The notes under the pieces: model-generated
What the model was told of the DNA's origin: nothing
Seen by the model: only the letters and a program-made list of their open reading frames with translations
Databases searched by the model: none
Shown here: positions 1 to 7,328 of the stretch, piece by piece
How positions within the stretch are numbered: position 1 is the first letter of the stretch
Layout: the number at the start of each line of letters is the position of its first letter
NCBI RefSeq assembly: GCF_014644295.1
Contig: NZ_BMKK01000001.1
Span: 868,001-932,000 of the forward strand
DNA length: 64,000 bases
DNA from: Emticicia aquatilis
GTDB lineage: Bacteria > Bacteroidota > Bacteroidia > Cytophagales > Spirosomataceae
Direction of reading: 5' to 3'
Translations under genes and position numbers: made by a program

Positions 1-1
1 A

Positions 2-376
2 GCCTCGTTCAGAGCAGCGTACGATAATTTCGATATTCAGAGAGTAGCCGCCTACACCGAAGCTGACCGTGAACGGCTTTTGGCAGATTCGGGCATTATA
101 CGCAATCGACTAAAAGTCAATGCCGCCATCGAAAATGCTAAAACTATTCTGAATTTACAAAAAGAACACGGTTCGTTTGAAAAGTGGCTGGCCTCACATC
201 ACCCAAAAACCAAAGCCGAATGGATAAAGGTTTTCAAGAAAACATTTAAGTTTACAGGTGGCGAAATTGTGAATGAGTTTTTGATGAGTATCGGTTATTT
301 ACCCCATGCCCATGACGAAAGTTGTGAAGTTTATGCCAAAGTTTTGAAGAGTGAGCCGATGTGGTTGAAGAGCTAA
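2..376 (+). CDS. tag: DNA-3-methyladenine glycosylase I (3' part)
   Basis: This is the C-terminal two thirds of a Tag-type glycosylase, which excises 3-methyladenine from alkylated DNA as the first step of base excision repair in the cytoplasm. The reading frame is open from base 2, so the start lies left of the window. Visible Tag signatures are FRAAYDNFD near the left edge, then GIIRNRLKVNAAIENA, and a C-terminal HDESC. The His and Cys of that last motif are four residues apart, as are the second pair of zinc-snap ligands in E. coli Tag (His175/Cys179). About 124 of the usual ~190 residues are present. The in-frame TTG at 80 should not be taken as the start, because conserved Tag sequence continues upstream of it. 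Confidence 0.9.
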   Translation, partial: ASFRAAYDNFDIQRVAAYTEADRERLLADSGIIRNRLKVNAAIENAKTILNLQKEHGSFEKWLASHHPKTKAEWIKVFKKTFKFTGGEIVNEFLMSIGYLPHAHDESCEVYAKVLKSEPMWLKS

Positions 377-447
377 GATTATCTTTTCGTTAAGGACATC
401 CTTCATTCATCAAGCATTTTGTACTTTTATCGAAAAAACTTCACGAC

Positions 448-1245
448 ATGAAAAAAAGTGTTCTTTTACTATCATCTATCATCGCTCTAAATGCTTGTAC
501 GGTTTCTAAACCCAAAGCGACAAAAATCAAATTTGCTGATAATCCAGTTGTGGCTCACCGTGGAGCTTGGAAAGCCCAAAATCTTCCCGAAAACTCAATA
601 GCATCACTCAAAGAAGCCATCAGATTGGGCTGTACGGGTTCAGAATTTGATGTAAGAATGACACTCGACGATTCGCTCATCATTAACCACGACCCGCATT
701 ATACTAAACTTGAAATCGAGAAAACTACTTATGCAGAATTAGCAAAAACGCCACTTTCAAACGGTGAAAAGTTACCGACTTTAAGAGAATATATTCTGGC
801 AGGCAAAGAAAATAATATAACCACAAGATTGGTTTGTGAAATCAAACCTTCGGCAAGTAAAGAAAGAGGAAAATTAATTGCTGACAAGGTTTTGAAACTC
901 GTGAAAGACCTAAAAGCCGAAGCTATAACGGTTTACATTAGCTTTGATTATGATATTTTGAAGCGAATCGAAGAGATACAACCCGATGCAAGCACCCAAC
1001 ATCTGAACGGAGATAAATCGCCCGACCAGATTTTAGCCGATAAAATTGATGGTATTGATTATCATTTTTCGGTGTTCAAAAAGAACCCTGATTGGGCAGC
1101 CGCAGCACTTAAAAACAAACTTATCTTAAATGCTTGGACGGTAAACGATGAAGCTGAAATGAAAAATTTACTGAATCAAAAGTTTGAATTTATCACGACC
1201 AACGAGCCAGAATTATTATTCAAAATTCTCAAAGAATTGAAATAA
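448..1245 (+). CDS. glycerophosphodiester phosphodiesterase, lipoprotein
   Basis: A 265-residue GDPD-family enzyme, expected to hydrolyse glycerophosphodiesters to glycerol-3-phosphate plus an alcohol. The N-terminus is a lipoprotein signal ending in the lipobox LNAC with Cys17, so it is probably anchored in an envelope membrane facing the periplasm. Catalytic and metal-binding residues of the TIM barrel are recognisable: His37-Arg38 (AHRG), Glu48-Asn49, Glu66 and Asp68 (SEFDVR), and His81 (NHD). The C-terminal NAWTVND and TNEPELL motifs are also typical. It stands alone and converges on the next gene, the two stop codons being 1 bp apart with no terminator hairpin between them. The substrate cannot be told from sequence. 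Confidence 0.9.
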   Translation: MKKSVLLLSSIIALNACTVSKPKATKIKFADNPVVAHRGAWKAQNLPENSIASLKEAIRLGCTGSEFDVRMTLDDSLIINHDPHYTKLEIEKTTYAELAKTPLSNGEKLPTLREYILAGKENNITTRLVCEIKPSASKERGKLIADKVLKLVKDLKAEAITVYISFDYDILKRIEEIQPDASTQHLNGDKSPDQILADKIDGIDYHFSVFKKNPDWAAAALKNKLILNAWTVNDEAEMKNLLNQKFEFITTNEPELLFKILKELK

Positions 1246-1246
1246 C

Positions 1247-1885
1247 TTATTCTTTAACTTCTTGAAAATCAGCAAATTCAGCGAGCGTTTTTTGTTCAGA
1301 AATGGGCAACTGTTTAAACTCAACTTCCCAATTCATCGAAGCTGCTAACTGACTCATCATTAGCCCTACTTGTCGGTTTGCTACTCTTGGCAAATCGCTG
1401 GTTAGGGCTTTTTCTTGCATCACTTTTTTGGCTTCGTTCAAGATATTTGTATAATCTTCGTGGTTGAATTTATTGAGCCAACCTTGGTCAATATCATAAA
1501 ATTTATAATCGGTATCAATCGACAGAATTTCTGCTTCGGGAAACTGCTCAACCACCAATTTTCGGGTGGTTTCGTCTCGCTTTACTTTCATTTTTCCAAA
1601 ATCAAAACCTACCGAAACCTTCGCTCTCGAAACCACCAATGCCTTTTTATTGACTTTAAAGAAGCCCATAAACTCTTTTTTACTGCTGTGGTCGTAGATT
1701 TCGGTGAAATATCCTTCGGCCATTACAACTTTGAAGACTTTTTCGATGCGTTCGAGCAGAAGCGTTGATTCTTGGCGAAGTTCTTCTTTATTATCACGTA
1801 ATTTTTTTCCGTACATCCAATTGAAAATCTGCCATGCGGCAATTCCTCCGATAGCAATGGCGACAAGAAAAAGCAAAAATTCCAT
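1247..1885 (-). CDS. DUF4230 domain membrane-anchored protein
   Basis: A 212-residue protein with one N-terminal membrane segment (about residues 3-23, then a charged KKLRDNKEE stretch). The soluble domain has the pattern of DUF4230: an early AEGYFTEIYDH strand, VSRAKVSVGFDFGKMKV, and a C-terminal helix rich in Glu and Lys. The family is common in Bacteroidota and Firmicutes and has no assigned function, so none is proposed. The start is an ATG at 1885, immediately before the hydrophobic segment. It is divergent from miaA1, with a spacer of about 150 bp holding low-complexity gaatga-type repeats and an inverted repeat. Confidence 0.75.
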   Translation of the reverse strand: MEFLLFLVAIAIGGIAAWQIFNWMYGKKLRDNKEELRQESTLLLERIEKVFKVVMAEGYFTEIYDHSSKKEFMGFFKVNKKALVVSRAKVSVGFDFGKMKVKRDETTRKLVVEQFPEAEILSIDTDYKFYDIDQGWLNKFNHEDYTNILNEAKKVMQEKALTSDLPRVANRQVGLMMSQLAASMNWEVEFKQLPISEQKTLAEFADFQEVKE

Positions 1886-1965
1886 AGAAAATTAATTTTG
1901 AATGAGTGATTGTTTGAATGAATGATTGAAATTAAGACTAATTTTGCAAATATCTTTCTTTTTGT

Positions 1966-2012
1966 CATTCCGAAGGAATCTATTTTTGTCGATAACAGAT
2001 TCCTTCGGAATG
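1966..2012. repeat. 16-bp inverted repeat upstream of miaA1
   Basis: The arm cattccgaaggaatct (1966-1981) is followed 15 bp later by its exact reverse complement (1997-2012). The element lies between the divergent DUF4230 and miaA1 genes. It resembles dispersed intergenic palindromes seen in Cytophagales and flavobacterial genomes (recalled, not searched). In-frame translation through it is possible from an ATG at 1922, but that would give MiaA an atypical N-terminus. Confidence 0.8.
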
Positions 2013-2032
2013 GCCCTTTTACTAAAAATCGA

Positions 2033-2971
2033 ATGTCTCTTTCTGAAAATTTGACTGAATCTTTTTTGAAAAGTAACTTAATAATAATCGTCGGGCCAAC
2101 GGCAGTCGGCAAAACCGACTTGTGTATAAAACTCGCCAAGGCATTCGACACAGAAATTCTCTCGTGCGATTCACGTCAATTTTATAAAGAATTAAGCATC
2201 GGAACAGCCAAACCTACGCCCGAAGAAATGAATGGTGTTGTACATCATTTCGTTGATTCGCATAGTATCAATGAATATTATAGTGCAGGGGATTTTGAGC
2301 GAGACGCCATCAAACTACTTGAAAATGATATTTTTAAGCGAAAAAAAGTGGCTATTATGACGGGCGGTTCGGGGCTTTTCGTAAAAGCTATCACCGACGG
2401 ACTCGATGAAATGCCCGAAGCACCATTGGCTTTGCGAGAAGAATTGATGCAAAGATTGGAAAAAGGCGAACTGGAAATAATGGCCGAAGAACTCCGACAA
2501 CTCGACCCCGAATATTGTGAAACCGCCGATTTACAAAACTCCCAAAGAGTGGTGAGGGCTTTAGAAGTTTGTCTGAGTACTGGCCGACCATTTTCTTCGT
2601 TTCATAAAAAAAGTAGTATCGAACGAAGTTTTAATATCATCAAAATCGGCATCGAACGCCCGCGTGAGCAACTATACGAACGCATTAATCTCCGCATGGA
2701 TTTGATGCTGAAAAATGGTTTGATGGAAGAAGTAAAAGGTCTGCTTGATTACCGAAACCATAATGCTTTGCAGACCGTTGGCTATAAAGAAGTGTTTGAA
2801 TACCTCGATGGCAACTACGATTATGCTACAATGGTTGAGCTTTTGAAGCGAAATTCTCGTCGATATGCCAAACGCCAAATGACTTGGTTTAAGAACCAAG
2901 ATGCTTTTGAGTGGTTTTATGGCACTGATTTTGAAGAAGTTAAGGCATACATTGTCTCGAAGTTGCTATGA
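2033..2971 (+). CDS. miaA: tRNA dimethylallyltransferase (MiaA1)
   Basis: Transfers a dimethylallyl group from DMAPP to N6 of A37 in tRNAs that read UNN codons; cytoplasmic. The 312-residue protein starts at ATG 2033, giving the P-loop GPTAVGKT at residues 21-28 and the usual family length. An in-frame ATG at 1922 would add 37 residues encoded across the palindromic repeat at 1966-2012 and is less likely. Other family motifs are SCDSRQFY, the GGSGLF loop, RVVRALEV, and the C-terminal YAKRQMTWF that contacts tRNA. The stop overlaps the next start as ATGA (2968-2971), so the downstream secreted protein is probably translationally coupled. A second, divergent MiaA is encoded at 4448-5437. Confidence 0.95.
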   Translation: MSLSENLTESFLKSNLIIIVGPTAVGKTDLCIKLAKAFDTEILSCDSRQFYKELSIGTAKPTPEEMNGVVHHFVDSHSINEYYSAGDFERDAIKLLENDIFKRKKVAIMTGGSGLFVKAITDGLDEMPEAPLALREELMQRLEKGELEIMAEELRQLDPEYCETADLQNSQRVVRALEVCLSTGRPFSSFHKKSSIERSFNIIKIGIERPREQLYERINLRMDLMLKNGLMEEVKGLLDYRNHNALQTVGYKEVFEYLDGNYDYATMVELLKRNSRRYAKRQMTWFKNQDAFEWFYGTDFEEVKAYIVSKLL

Positions 2972-3747
2972 GATTAGTCATTTTAATATCTATTTGCTGG
3001 ATTTCCTTACAAAATACATTCGGTCAGAGCTTTGAAGAAATGAAGCATTTGACAGATGATAATACCGTATATAAACAGTTCCGTCAGTTTTATTACAAAT
3101 ATTATTTTCTGAAAGAAAAAGACACTTTACTCGTAAAACTCTACACCAAACCCGAACACATTGCTCCTTTTGAACTGAGTTGGAAACTCGAACGTAAATC
3201 AAAACTAACTTTCGAGCAAGATTATACGGCCATTCATTACTTGGCAATGACCGTCAAAGCGGGTGATTATTTCGGTCAAGCCTCGCTCCTACAATACGAC
3301 TATTTGAGCAAAGAACGCCGAGGAATGAAACACGAACAAACTGGCTTAGTAGAGGTTTGCAGCGATATTTCGATAACACCACCAACAGAAGGACATTTTT
3401 TGATAACGGAGCTAAATCCACGCCCCGAAATCCGTGAGCCACTCATTAAAGATAATACTTGGTACAGCACCCACACTACCAGCGATGTTGGTGGGAGCGA
3501 TAAGTGGAAAACTTGGCAAGGTGCAGTTGAAGTCAGCAGTAGCTACCGCATACGAGATATTCAGACCATCAAAACCAATATTGGTTTCTTGAAATGCTTC
3601 ATTATTGATGCCAACGCCCAAAGTTTGGTAGGCGAAACTCGGCTCGTGGCTTACTACAACGAAGAATACGGTTTCGTAAAACTCAACTTTACGAATATAG
3701 ATGGAAGTTACTTAGTGATGGATATTAATTCGGTGAAAAAGTTTTAG
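2968..3747 (+). CDS. conserved secreted protein of unknown function
   Basis: A 259-residue protein with a cleavable-looking signal peptide (hydrophobic to about residue 19, ending TFGQ). I do not recognise a catalytic family. The mature part is rich in aromatic residues and alternating beta-like segments and ends in a strand-rich region (ETRLVAYYNEEYGF, then LNFTNIDGSYLVMDI) reminiscent of DUF3108-type envelope proteins; that resemblance is weak. It overlaps miaA1 by 4 bp (ATGA), so it is likely cotranscribed, although no functional link is evident. A strong hairpin terminator follows directly. Confidence 0.65.
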   Translation: MRLVILISICWISLQNTFGQSFEEMKHLTDDNTVYKQFRQFYYKYYFLKEKDTLLVKLYTKPEHIAPFELSWKLERKSKLTFEQDYTAIHYLAMTVKAGDYFGQASLLQYDYLSKERRGMKHEQTGLVEVCSDISITPPTEGHFLITELNPRPEIREPLIKDNTWYSTHTTSDVGGSDKWKTWQGAVEVSSSYRIRDIQTIKTNIGFLKCFIIDANAQSLVGETRLVAYYNEEYGFVKLNFTNIDGSYLVMDINSVKKF

Positions 3748-3756
3748 GTATTTGAT

Positions 3757-3789
3757 AACGTCGGCAGGGTTCAAAACCCTGCCGACGTT
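3757..3789. terminator. perfect 15-bp hairpin, bidirectional terminator or repeat
   Basis: The arms aacgtcggcagggtt (3757-3771) and aaccctgccgacgtt (3775-3789) pair perfectly around a 3-base loop. The hairpin sits exactly between the convergent genes ending at 3747 and 3796. A short T-rich stretch (cattttttac) follows on the plus strand. It is much more GC-rich than its surroundings and may be a dispersed repeat used as a terminator. Confidence 0.75.
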
Positions 3790-3795
3790 CATTTT

Positions 3796-4404
3796 TTACA
3801 CCCAATAATCATACTGAATATAAGTAGCCGTATCAACCGCAGTAGCTTCACCGTGCAATTTTGAAACTACATACAACGACATATCAATTCCTGCCGAAAC
3901 ACCAGCCGACAAAATAATTCGTCCATTATCAACCCAACGTTTTTCAGGGAAAAGTTGCGTATTTGGGGCAGCTTCTCGCATTTGTTCTACTGCCTTGAAG
4001 TGGGTTGTAGCCGAAAGTCCTTCGAGCAAACCAGCTTTTGCCAAAATCAATGAACCTGTGCAAACTGATAGTAATAATTCTACTTTATCATTCATTTCTC
4101 GTACCCAATCAAGCAATTTTTGATTGTTCATTTCTTTGCGAGTACCGAAAGGAGTTCCGTCGGGCTTAAATCCACCACCACCTGGAATCAATAAAATATC
4201 AGGCGTTGGGCAGTTTTCAAATGTATAAGTTGCTTCTACAATTAGGTTATTTCTTGTGGCTATTTTTGGTTTTTCGGCTACGGTGAAAACATCAAAAAGG
4301 CCTTCTCCCCCATTTTGTTTTCCTGTTACTCCAAAAATCTCAAATGGTCCTGTGAAGTCGAGAACTTCTACATCATCGAAAATAAAAATGGCTACTGTAC
4401 GCAT
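3796..4404 (-). CDS. DJ-1/PfpI family protein (class I glutamine amidotransferase-like)
   Basis: A 202-residue single-domain DJ-1/PfpI protein. The nucleophile elbow is LLSVCTGSLILA with Cys115, and the partner histidine is probably His135 (ATTHF), the layout of the isonitrile hydratase/ThiJ-like branch rather than of true PfpI proteases. N-terminal motifs FIFDDVEVLDFTGPFE and the loop LLIPGGGG also fit. It lacks the C-terminal AraC DNA-binding domain found in GlxA regulators, so it is probably an enzyme or stress protein. It lies 43 bp downstream of miaA2 on the same strand and may be read through. The reaction cannot be fixed from sequence. Confidence 0.85.
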   Translation of the reverse strand: MRTVAIFIFDDVEVLDFTGPFEIFGVTGKQNGGEGLFDVFTVAEKPKIATRNNLIVEATYTFENCPTPDILLIPGGGGFKPDGTPFGTRKEMNNQKLLDWVREMNDKVELLLSVCTGSLILAKAGLLEGLSATTHFKAVEQMREAAPNTQLFPEKRWVDNGRIILSAGVSAGIDMSLYVVSKLHGEATAVDTATYIQYDYWV

Positions 4405-4447
4405 ATTTTTGAATGGATAATGGATAATGAATAATGTTTTTATTCTT

Positions 4448-5437
4448 TTAATGATTTAGGATTTCGAGCAACTGGCTGGCCATTTCTTCAACTGGTTGCA
4501 TACCATCTAACCAATTGATTTTGATACCTTTACGTTCCATACTTCTGAAAAATGTCATTTGTCGTTTGGCAAACTGATGAATGGCTATTTCGAGGCGTTT
4601 TGCCATTTCATCGTAAGATAAATCACCGACTAAATATTCAGTAATAAACTTATACTCAAGGCCGTAGAAAATTAGTTTTTCGGCCGAAATACCGCTTTCG
4701 AGCAAGGTTTTCACCTCTTCAATCATGCCATTTTGTAGTCGGTCGTGCAAGCGTTTGGTGATTCTTTCTCGACGAATTTCTACTGGAATGGTGATACCGA
4801 AATTCTGAGTTCTGAATGCTGAGTTCTGAGTTTTAAGTTCCGAATATTCAGCGGTACGATTCCGATTTTCTTCTTTCAAATCCCAATTTTCTGACTTCCA
4901 TTTACCAATTTCTATTGCTCGAATCAATCTTTTTCGGGTGGAAATATCGGCATTTTCTTGAAAGTATTTTTCCTGAAAAATGGCTTCTAATTCTTCATCA
5001 TTTTTCAACGATAATTCATCTCTAAATCCTTGACTAATAGGCACTTGCGTATCTTCGTAGTTTCGCAAAACTGCTTCAATATACATCCCTGTTCCGCCAC
5101 ACAAAATCGGAGTCTTATTTCGGGAAATGATATCTTGATAAACTTTCTGAAAATCTCTTTGAAAAAACGCCACATTATAACTATCGCCTGCATCAATAAT
5201 ATCAATCAAATGCACGCCTTCAATGCCCGCTGGCCAATCTTGGTTTGGCTTGAAAACTGGCAGATAATCTTCATAATCTTTGCCCGTTCCGATATTCATT
5301 CCTTTATAAACTTGTCGGCTATCGGCACTGATAATTTCTCCGTTAAGTTTTGATACAACATTGACCGCCAACTTCGTTTTTCCCGAAGCCGTTGGGCCTA
5401 AAATCACCACCAAAGGAATATCTTTTTTTTCTATCAT
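4448..5437 (-). CDS. miaA: second tRNA dimethylallyltransferase (MiaA2)
   Basis: A divergent MiaA paralogue: P-loop GPTASGKT, ADSRQVYKGMNIGTG, CGGTGMYIEA, RKRLIRAIEIG, and C-terminal FAKRQMTFFRSM. The start is placed at ATG 5437, which overlaps the TGA stop of the upstream gene as ATGA and gives 329 residues; a GTG at 5482 is possible but would place 15 codons inside the neighbour. Between RAIEIG and the conserved GITIPVEIRRERI segment there is an extra polar stretch encoded by a degenerate repeat (4801-4845). Bacteroidota commonly carry two MiaA types, and this one has the longer GKDYEDY-type insertion. Whether it shares the A37 target of MiaA1 is unknown. Confidence 0.9.
   Translation of the reverse strand: MIEKKDIPLVVILGPTASGKTKLAVNVVSKLNGEIISADSRQVYKGMNIGTGKDYEDYLPVFKPNQDWPAGIEGVHLIDIIDAGDSYNVAFFQRDFQKVYQDIISRNKTPILCGGTGMYIEAVLRNYEDTQVPISQGFRDELSLKNDEELEAIFQEKYFQENADISTRKRLIRAIEIGKWKSENWDLKEENRNRTAEYSELKTQNSAFRTQNFGITIPVEIRRERITKRLHDRLQNGMIEEVKTLLESGISAEKLIFYGLEYKFITEYLVGDLSYDEMAKRLEIAIHQFAKRQMTFFRSMERKGIKINWLDGMQPVEEMASQLLEILNH
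4801..4845. repeat. degenerate tandem repeat inside miaA2
   Basis: The plus strand reads as imperfect copies of a 'tctgagt/tctgaat' unit (for example attctgagttctgaatgc). It encodes a low-complexity SELKTQN...FRTQN segment inside miaA2, at a place where the paralogue MiaA1 is shorter. Similar attctga-type repeats are common in intergenic DNA of this phylum (recalled knowledge), so this looks like a repeat that has been accommodated in frame. Confidence 0.65.
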
Positions 5438-6300
5438 TGCTTCAATTTCATCAAAAACTTCCAATTTCCTGAGTTGTGGCACCTCATCTCCTCTCCTTGA
5501 AGGTGAGGAGAGTTAACTACTAATTTCCTTGTCAATGTTTCATCATCAACTACAAAGCTCAAAGGTTTGGTTAGTTCGATTCGCACAAAACCTATTTTTT
5601 CGTAATTTGTTCCGTCCGACCAGTCGGCATCGGCGTAAGTCATAATATCATCGGGGGAGTGTTCGTCCGTAAATTTTTTTAATAATTTGTTTAGTCCGCC
5701 CACCACCGTCAGACCTTTATGATTAGCAAACCGAATCATTTCATAAGAGCGGTATTCTTGGCCTTCCCGAATAAACTTTTTAGGATTACTAAATGAAGCC
5801 ACTGCCACCAAAAGTGCTTCATTATCAATATTTTCGTGCAAGATAACTTCGTTTTTGATAACTCTAAAATAACGTTTGGGTAAAAACAAACCGTATTTCA
5901 ATTTGGCATTGGCTTTGCTTTGTAAATGATTATCAATCAGAAATTTATCAAGCGTTGGTTTATCAATGCGTTGTACTTGCGTGAGTCGAGCAGGAAGCGT
6001 TTCACTTTTTCCAAACAACGACATCAATCTCGATTCAACGATGGCACGTTTAGTTTGCCAAATATCTTCCCAAAGATGTATGACTTTAATGTTTTTTTGA
6101 GCCAATAAAAGGCCAATTTTCTGAAAAAAAACTGGATTATCAATTAGCGTTTCAAAAGAAACACAGTGAATAACTATATTTTTTTCGGGATAAAATAAAT
6201 AATCAAATGGGCTCTCTGGAAAATCTTGAGGATTGGAAATTAGCTCCAAATCGATGTTTTGCGAAAGGAATGAATATATTTGAGAAGCTAATTTTTGCAA
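5434..6300 (-). CDS. phage-type endonuclease-like protein of unknown function
   Basis: A 288-residue protein that starts at TTG 6300; an in-frame stop lies just upstream and there is no nearby ATG. The central LWEDIW..K..IVESRL segment followed by LPARLTQVQRI and FLIDNHLQ, then a C-terminal region with LLVAVASFS, MIRFANHKGLTVVGG and YADADWSDGTNYEKIGF, matches the layout I know from phage proteins annotated as endonuclease-like, with a possible Vsr/PD-(D/E)XK-like front and a GNAT-like back. The assignment is from memory of motif order, not a search. The last ~20 codons cross a palindromic repeat. The stop overlaps the miaA2 start (ATGA), indicating translational coupling. The function is not established. 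Confidence 0.55.
   Translation of the reverse strand: MQKLASQIYSFLSQNIDLELISNPQDFPESPFDYLFYPEKNIVIHCVSFETLIDNPVFFQKIGLLLAQKNIKVIHLWEDIWQTKRAIVESRLMSLFGKSETLPARLTQVQRIDKPTLDKFLIDNHLQSKANAKLKYGLFLPKRYFRVIKNEVILHENIDNEALLVAVASFSNPKKFIREGQEYRSYEMIRFANHKGLTVVGGLNKLLKKFTDEHSPDDIMTYADADWSDGTNYEKIGFVRIELTKPLSFVVDDETLTRKLVVNSPHLQGEEMRCHNSGNWKFLMKLKQ
5484..5512. repeat. palindromic repeat at a gene 3' end
   Basis: ctctcc (5491-5496) and ggagag (5507-5512) pair, with inner ccttgaagg complementarity. The block resembles the dispersed 'ctctccttcaaggagagg' type of repeat. It encodes the SPHLQGEE part of the C-terminus of the 5434-6300 protein, suggesting that the original end of that gene was replaced or extended by repeat DNA. 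Confidence 0.55.
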
Positions 6301-6331
6301 AGGTTAATTGTTTTTAATGGCAATTTTTCAA

Positions 6332-6339
6332 TATTTTTG
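6332..6339 (+). promoter_or_regulatory. possible Bacteroidetes promoter (-7 TATTTTTG)
   Basis: TATTTTTG fits TAnnTTTG, and a TTG lies 21 bp upstream (6308-6310), in the usual -33 position. It would drive the secreted protein at 6462 with a leader of roughly 115 bases. In such AT-rich DNA chance matches are likely. Confidence 0.35.
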
Positions 6340-6461
6340 TAATAGAATACGTTATAAAAGATGTATCGAAACAATAAGCAACTAAAATTATAATTTATTG
6401 AGATTCAAACCTTTATATTCGTTTTTTTGTTTAATTACTGGCTTAAATCTGTTATAAAGTT

Positions 6462-7142
6462 ATGAAACTGCTTCGTTTTATTACGCTCAATTCTTGGATT
6501 ATTTTACTGCCATTGGCAAGTAATGCTCAAGTATCTCGTGCCTATATGCTCGATGAAGCCGATACTTACTTCAAATCAGGGCGTTATTGGGACGCGTTCT
6601 TTAAATACCGTGAGTGTGCAAATTTACCAGAATTTGAAGCATCGAGCCAAATTACTGAACAAATAAAAAATAGTTCGCACGCATTGTATCTGACCAAAAA
6701 ATTCAAAGATTATTTTGCACTGCAAAGATATGCACCAGCCAAAGAAAATTTGTTGGAATTGGTGAGTTTGAATCCGAATGACCCAAATCGTGGGCAAATC
6801 GCTCATATTACGTTGGCACAGGGAGCTGAATTGCAGCGTTTGGCGATGCGTCAGCGTACGCCCGCAGCTACGGCCGATATGCTCAAACGTGCCATGTCTT
6901 TTTACTATCAAGCCGCAAAAGAAGGTTTGATGGATGAGTCGATTACGGCAATTAAGCAATGTGAAGCTTCGATAAAAGAAACAAAAGTGCCAATGGAAGA
7001 AACAACTGCACCAGTGATGGTCGAAACCAAACAACCAAGTGTTTCGCCACAAGCAGCTTCTTCGTCAGTAGCTTCGCCTTCGGTAGCAACCCCAAGAAAG
7101 CCTGTAGAAGTAACGATAAATCCTGCTCCGAAAGGTAATTGA
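6462..7142 (+). CDS. secreted helical (TPR-like) protein, paralogue A
   Basis: A 226-residue protein with a signal peptide ending near SNAQ (residue ~23). The mature part has helix pairs typical of degenerate TPR repeats (DEADTYFKSGRYWDAFFKY, then FALQRYAPAKENLLELVSL), then IKQCEAS, and finally a Ser/Pro/Thr/Val-rich tail of about 50 residues. A paralogue with the same order (RAY..DE.., AFF.YR, IKQCEAS, Thr/Pro/Ala-rich tail) is encoded at 10209-10997. No enzymatic motif is visible; a role as an envelope scaffold is only a guess. A hairpin terminator follows at 7191-7230. Confidence 0.7.
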   Translation: MKLLRFITLNSWIILLPLASNAQVSRAYMLDEADTYFKSGRYWDAFFKYRECANLPEFEASSQITEQIKNSSHALYLTKKFKDYFALQRYAPAKENLLELVSLNPNDPNRGQIAHITLAQGAELQRLAMRQRTPAATADMLKRAMSFYYQAAKEGLMDESITAIKQCEASIKETKVPMEETTAPVMVETKQPSVSPQAASSSVASPSVATPRKPVEVTINPAPKGN

Positions 7143-7190
7143 GATTAGTTACTGGGAAATTGCGGGGTCGCCCGTGCGGTTTTGAAAACA

Positions 7191-7230
7191 AAAACGGCTG
7201 TCAATCTGAGATTGGCAGCCGTTTTTGTTT
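7191..7230 (+). terminator. rho-independent terminator
   Basis: aaaacggctgtcaatct (7191-7207) pairs with agattggcagccgtttt (7209-7225), with one G-T pair, and is followed by gttt and flanking T/A runs. It ends the 6462-7142 gene. Confidence 0.8.
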
Positions 7231-7328
7231 ATAATTCAGAAATTTGTACTAAAAAAACACTCCAACGCTGTTACTTCCTCGCTGAACCATTGTCTTAATA
7301 GTATCTCAAAACAATTTTTGCTAATCTT

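Noticed and set aside
1922-2032. N-terminal extension of miaA1 from ATG 1922
   Set aside because: It crosses the palindromic repeat and has no MiaA similarity; ATG 2033 gives normal length and P-loop position.
1723-2151. 142-residue minus-strand ORF overlapping DUF4230 and miaA1
   Set aside because: Lies antisense to miaA1 and out of frame with DUF4230; the composition is not protein-like.
7143-7190. cggggtcgcccgtgcgg patch after paralogue A
   Set aside because: Short and GC-rich but with only weak self-complementarity and no other copy noticed in the window.
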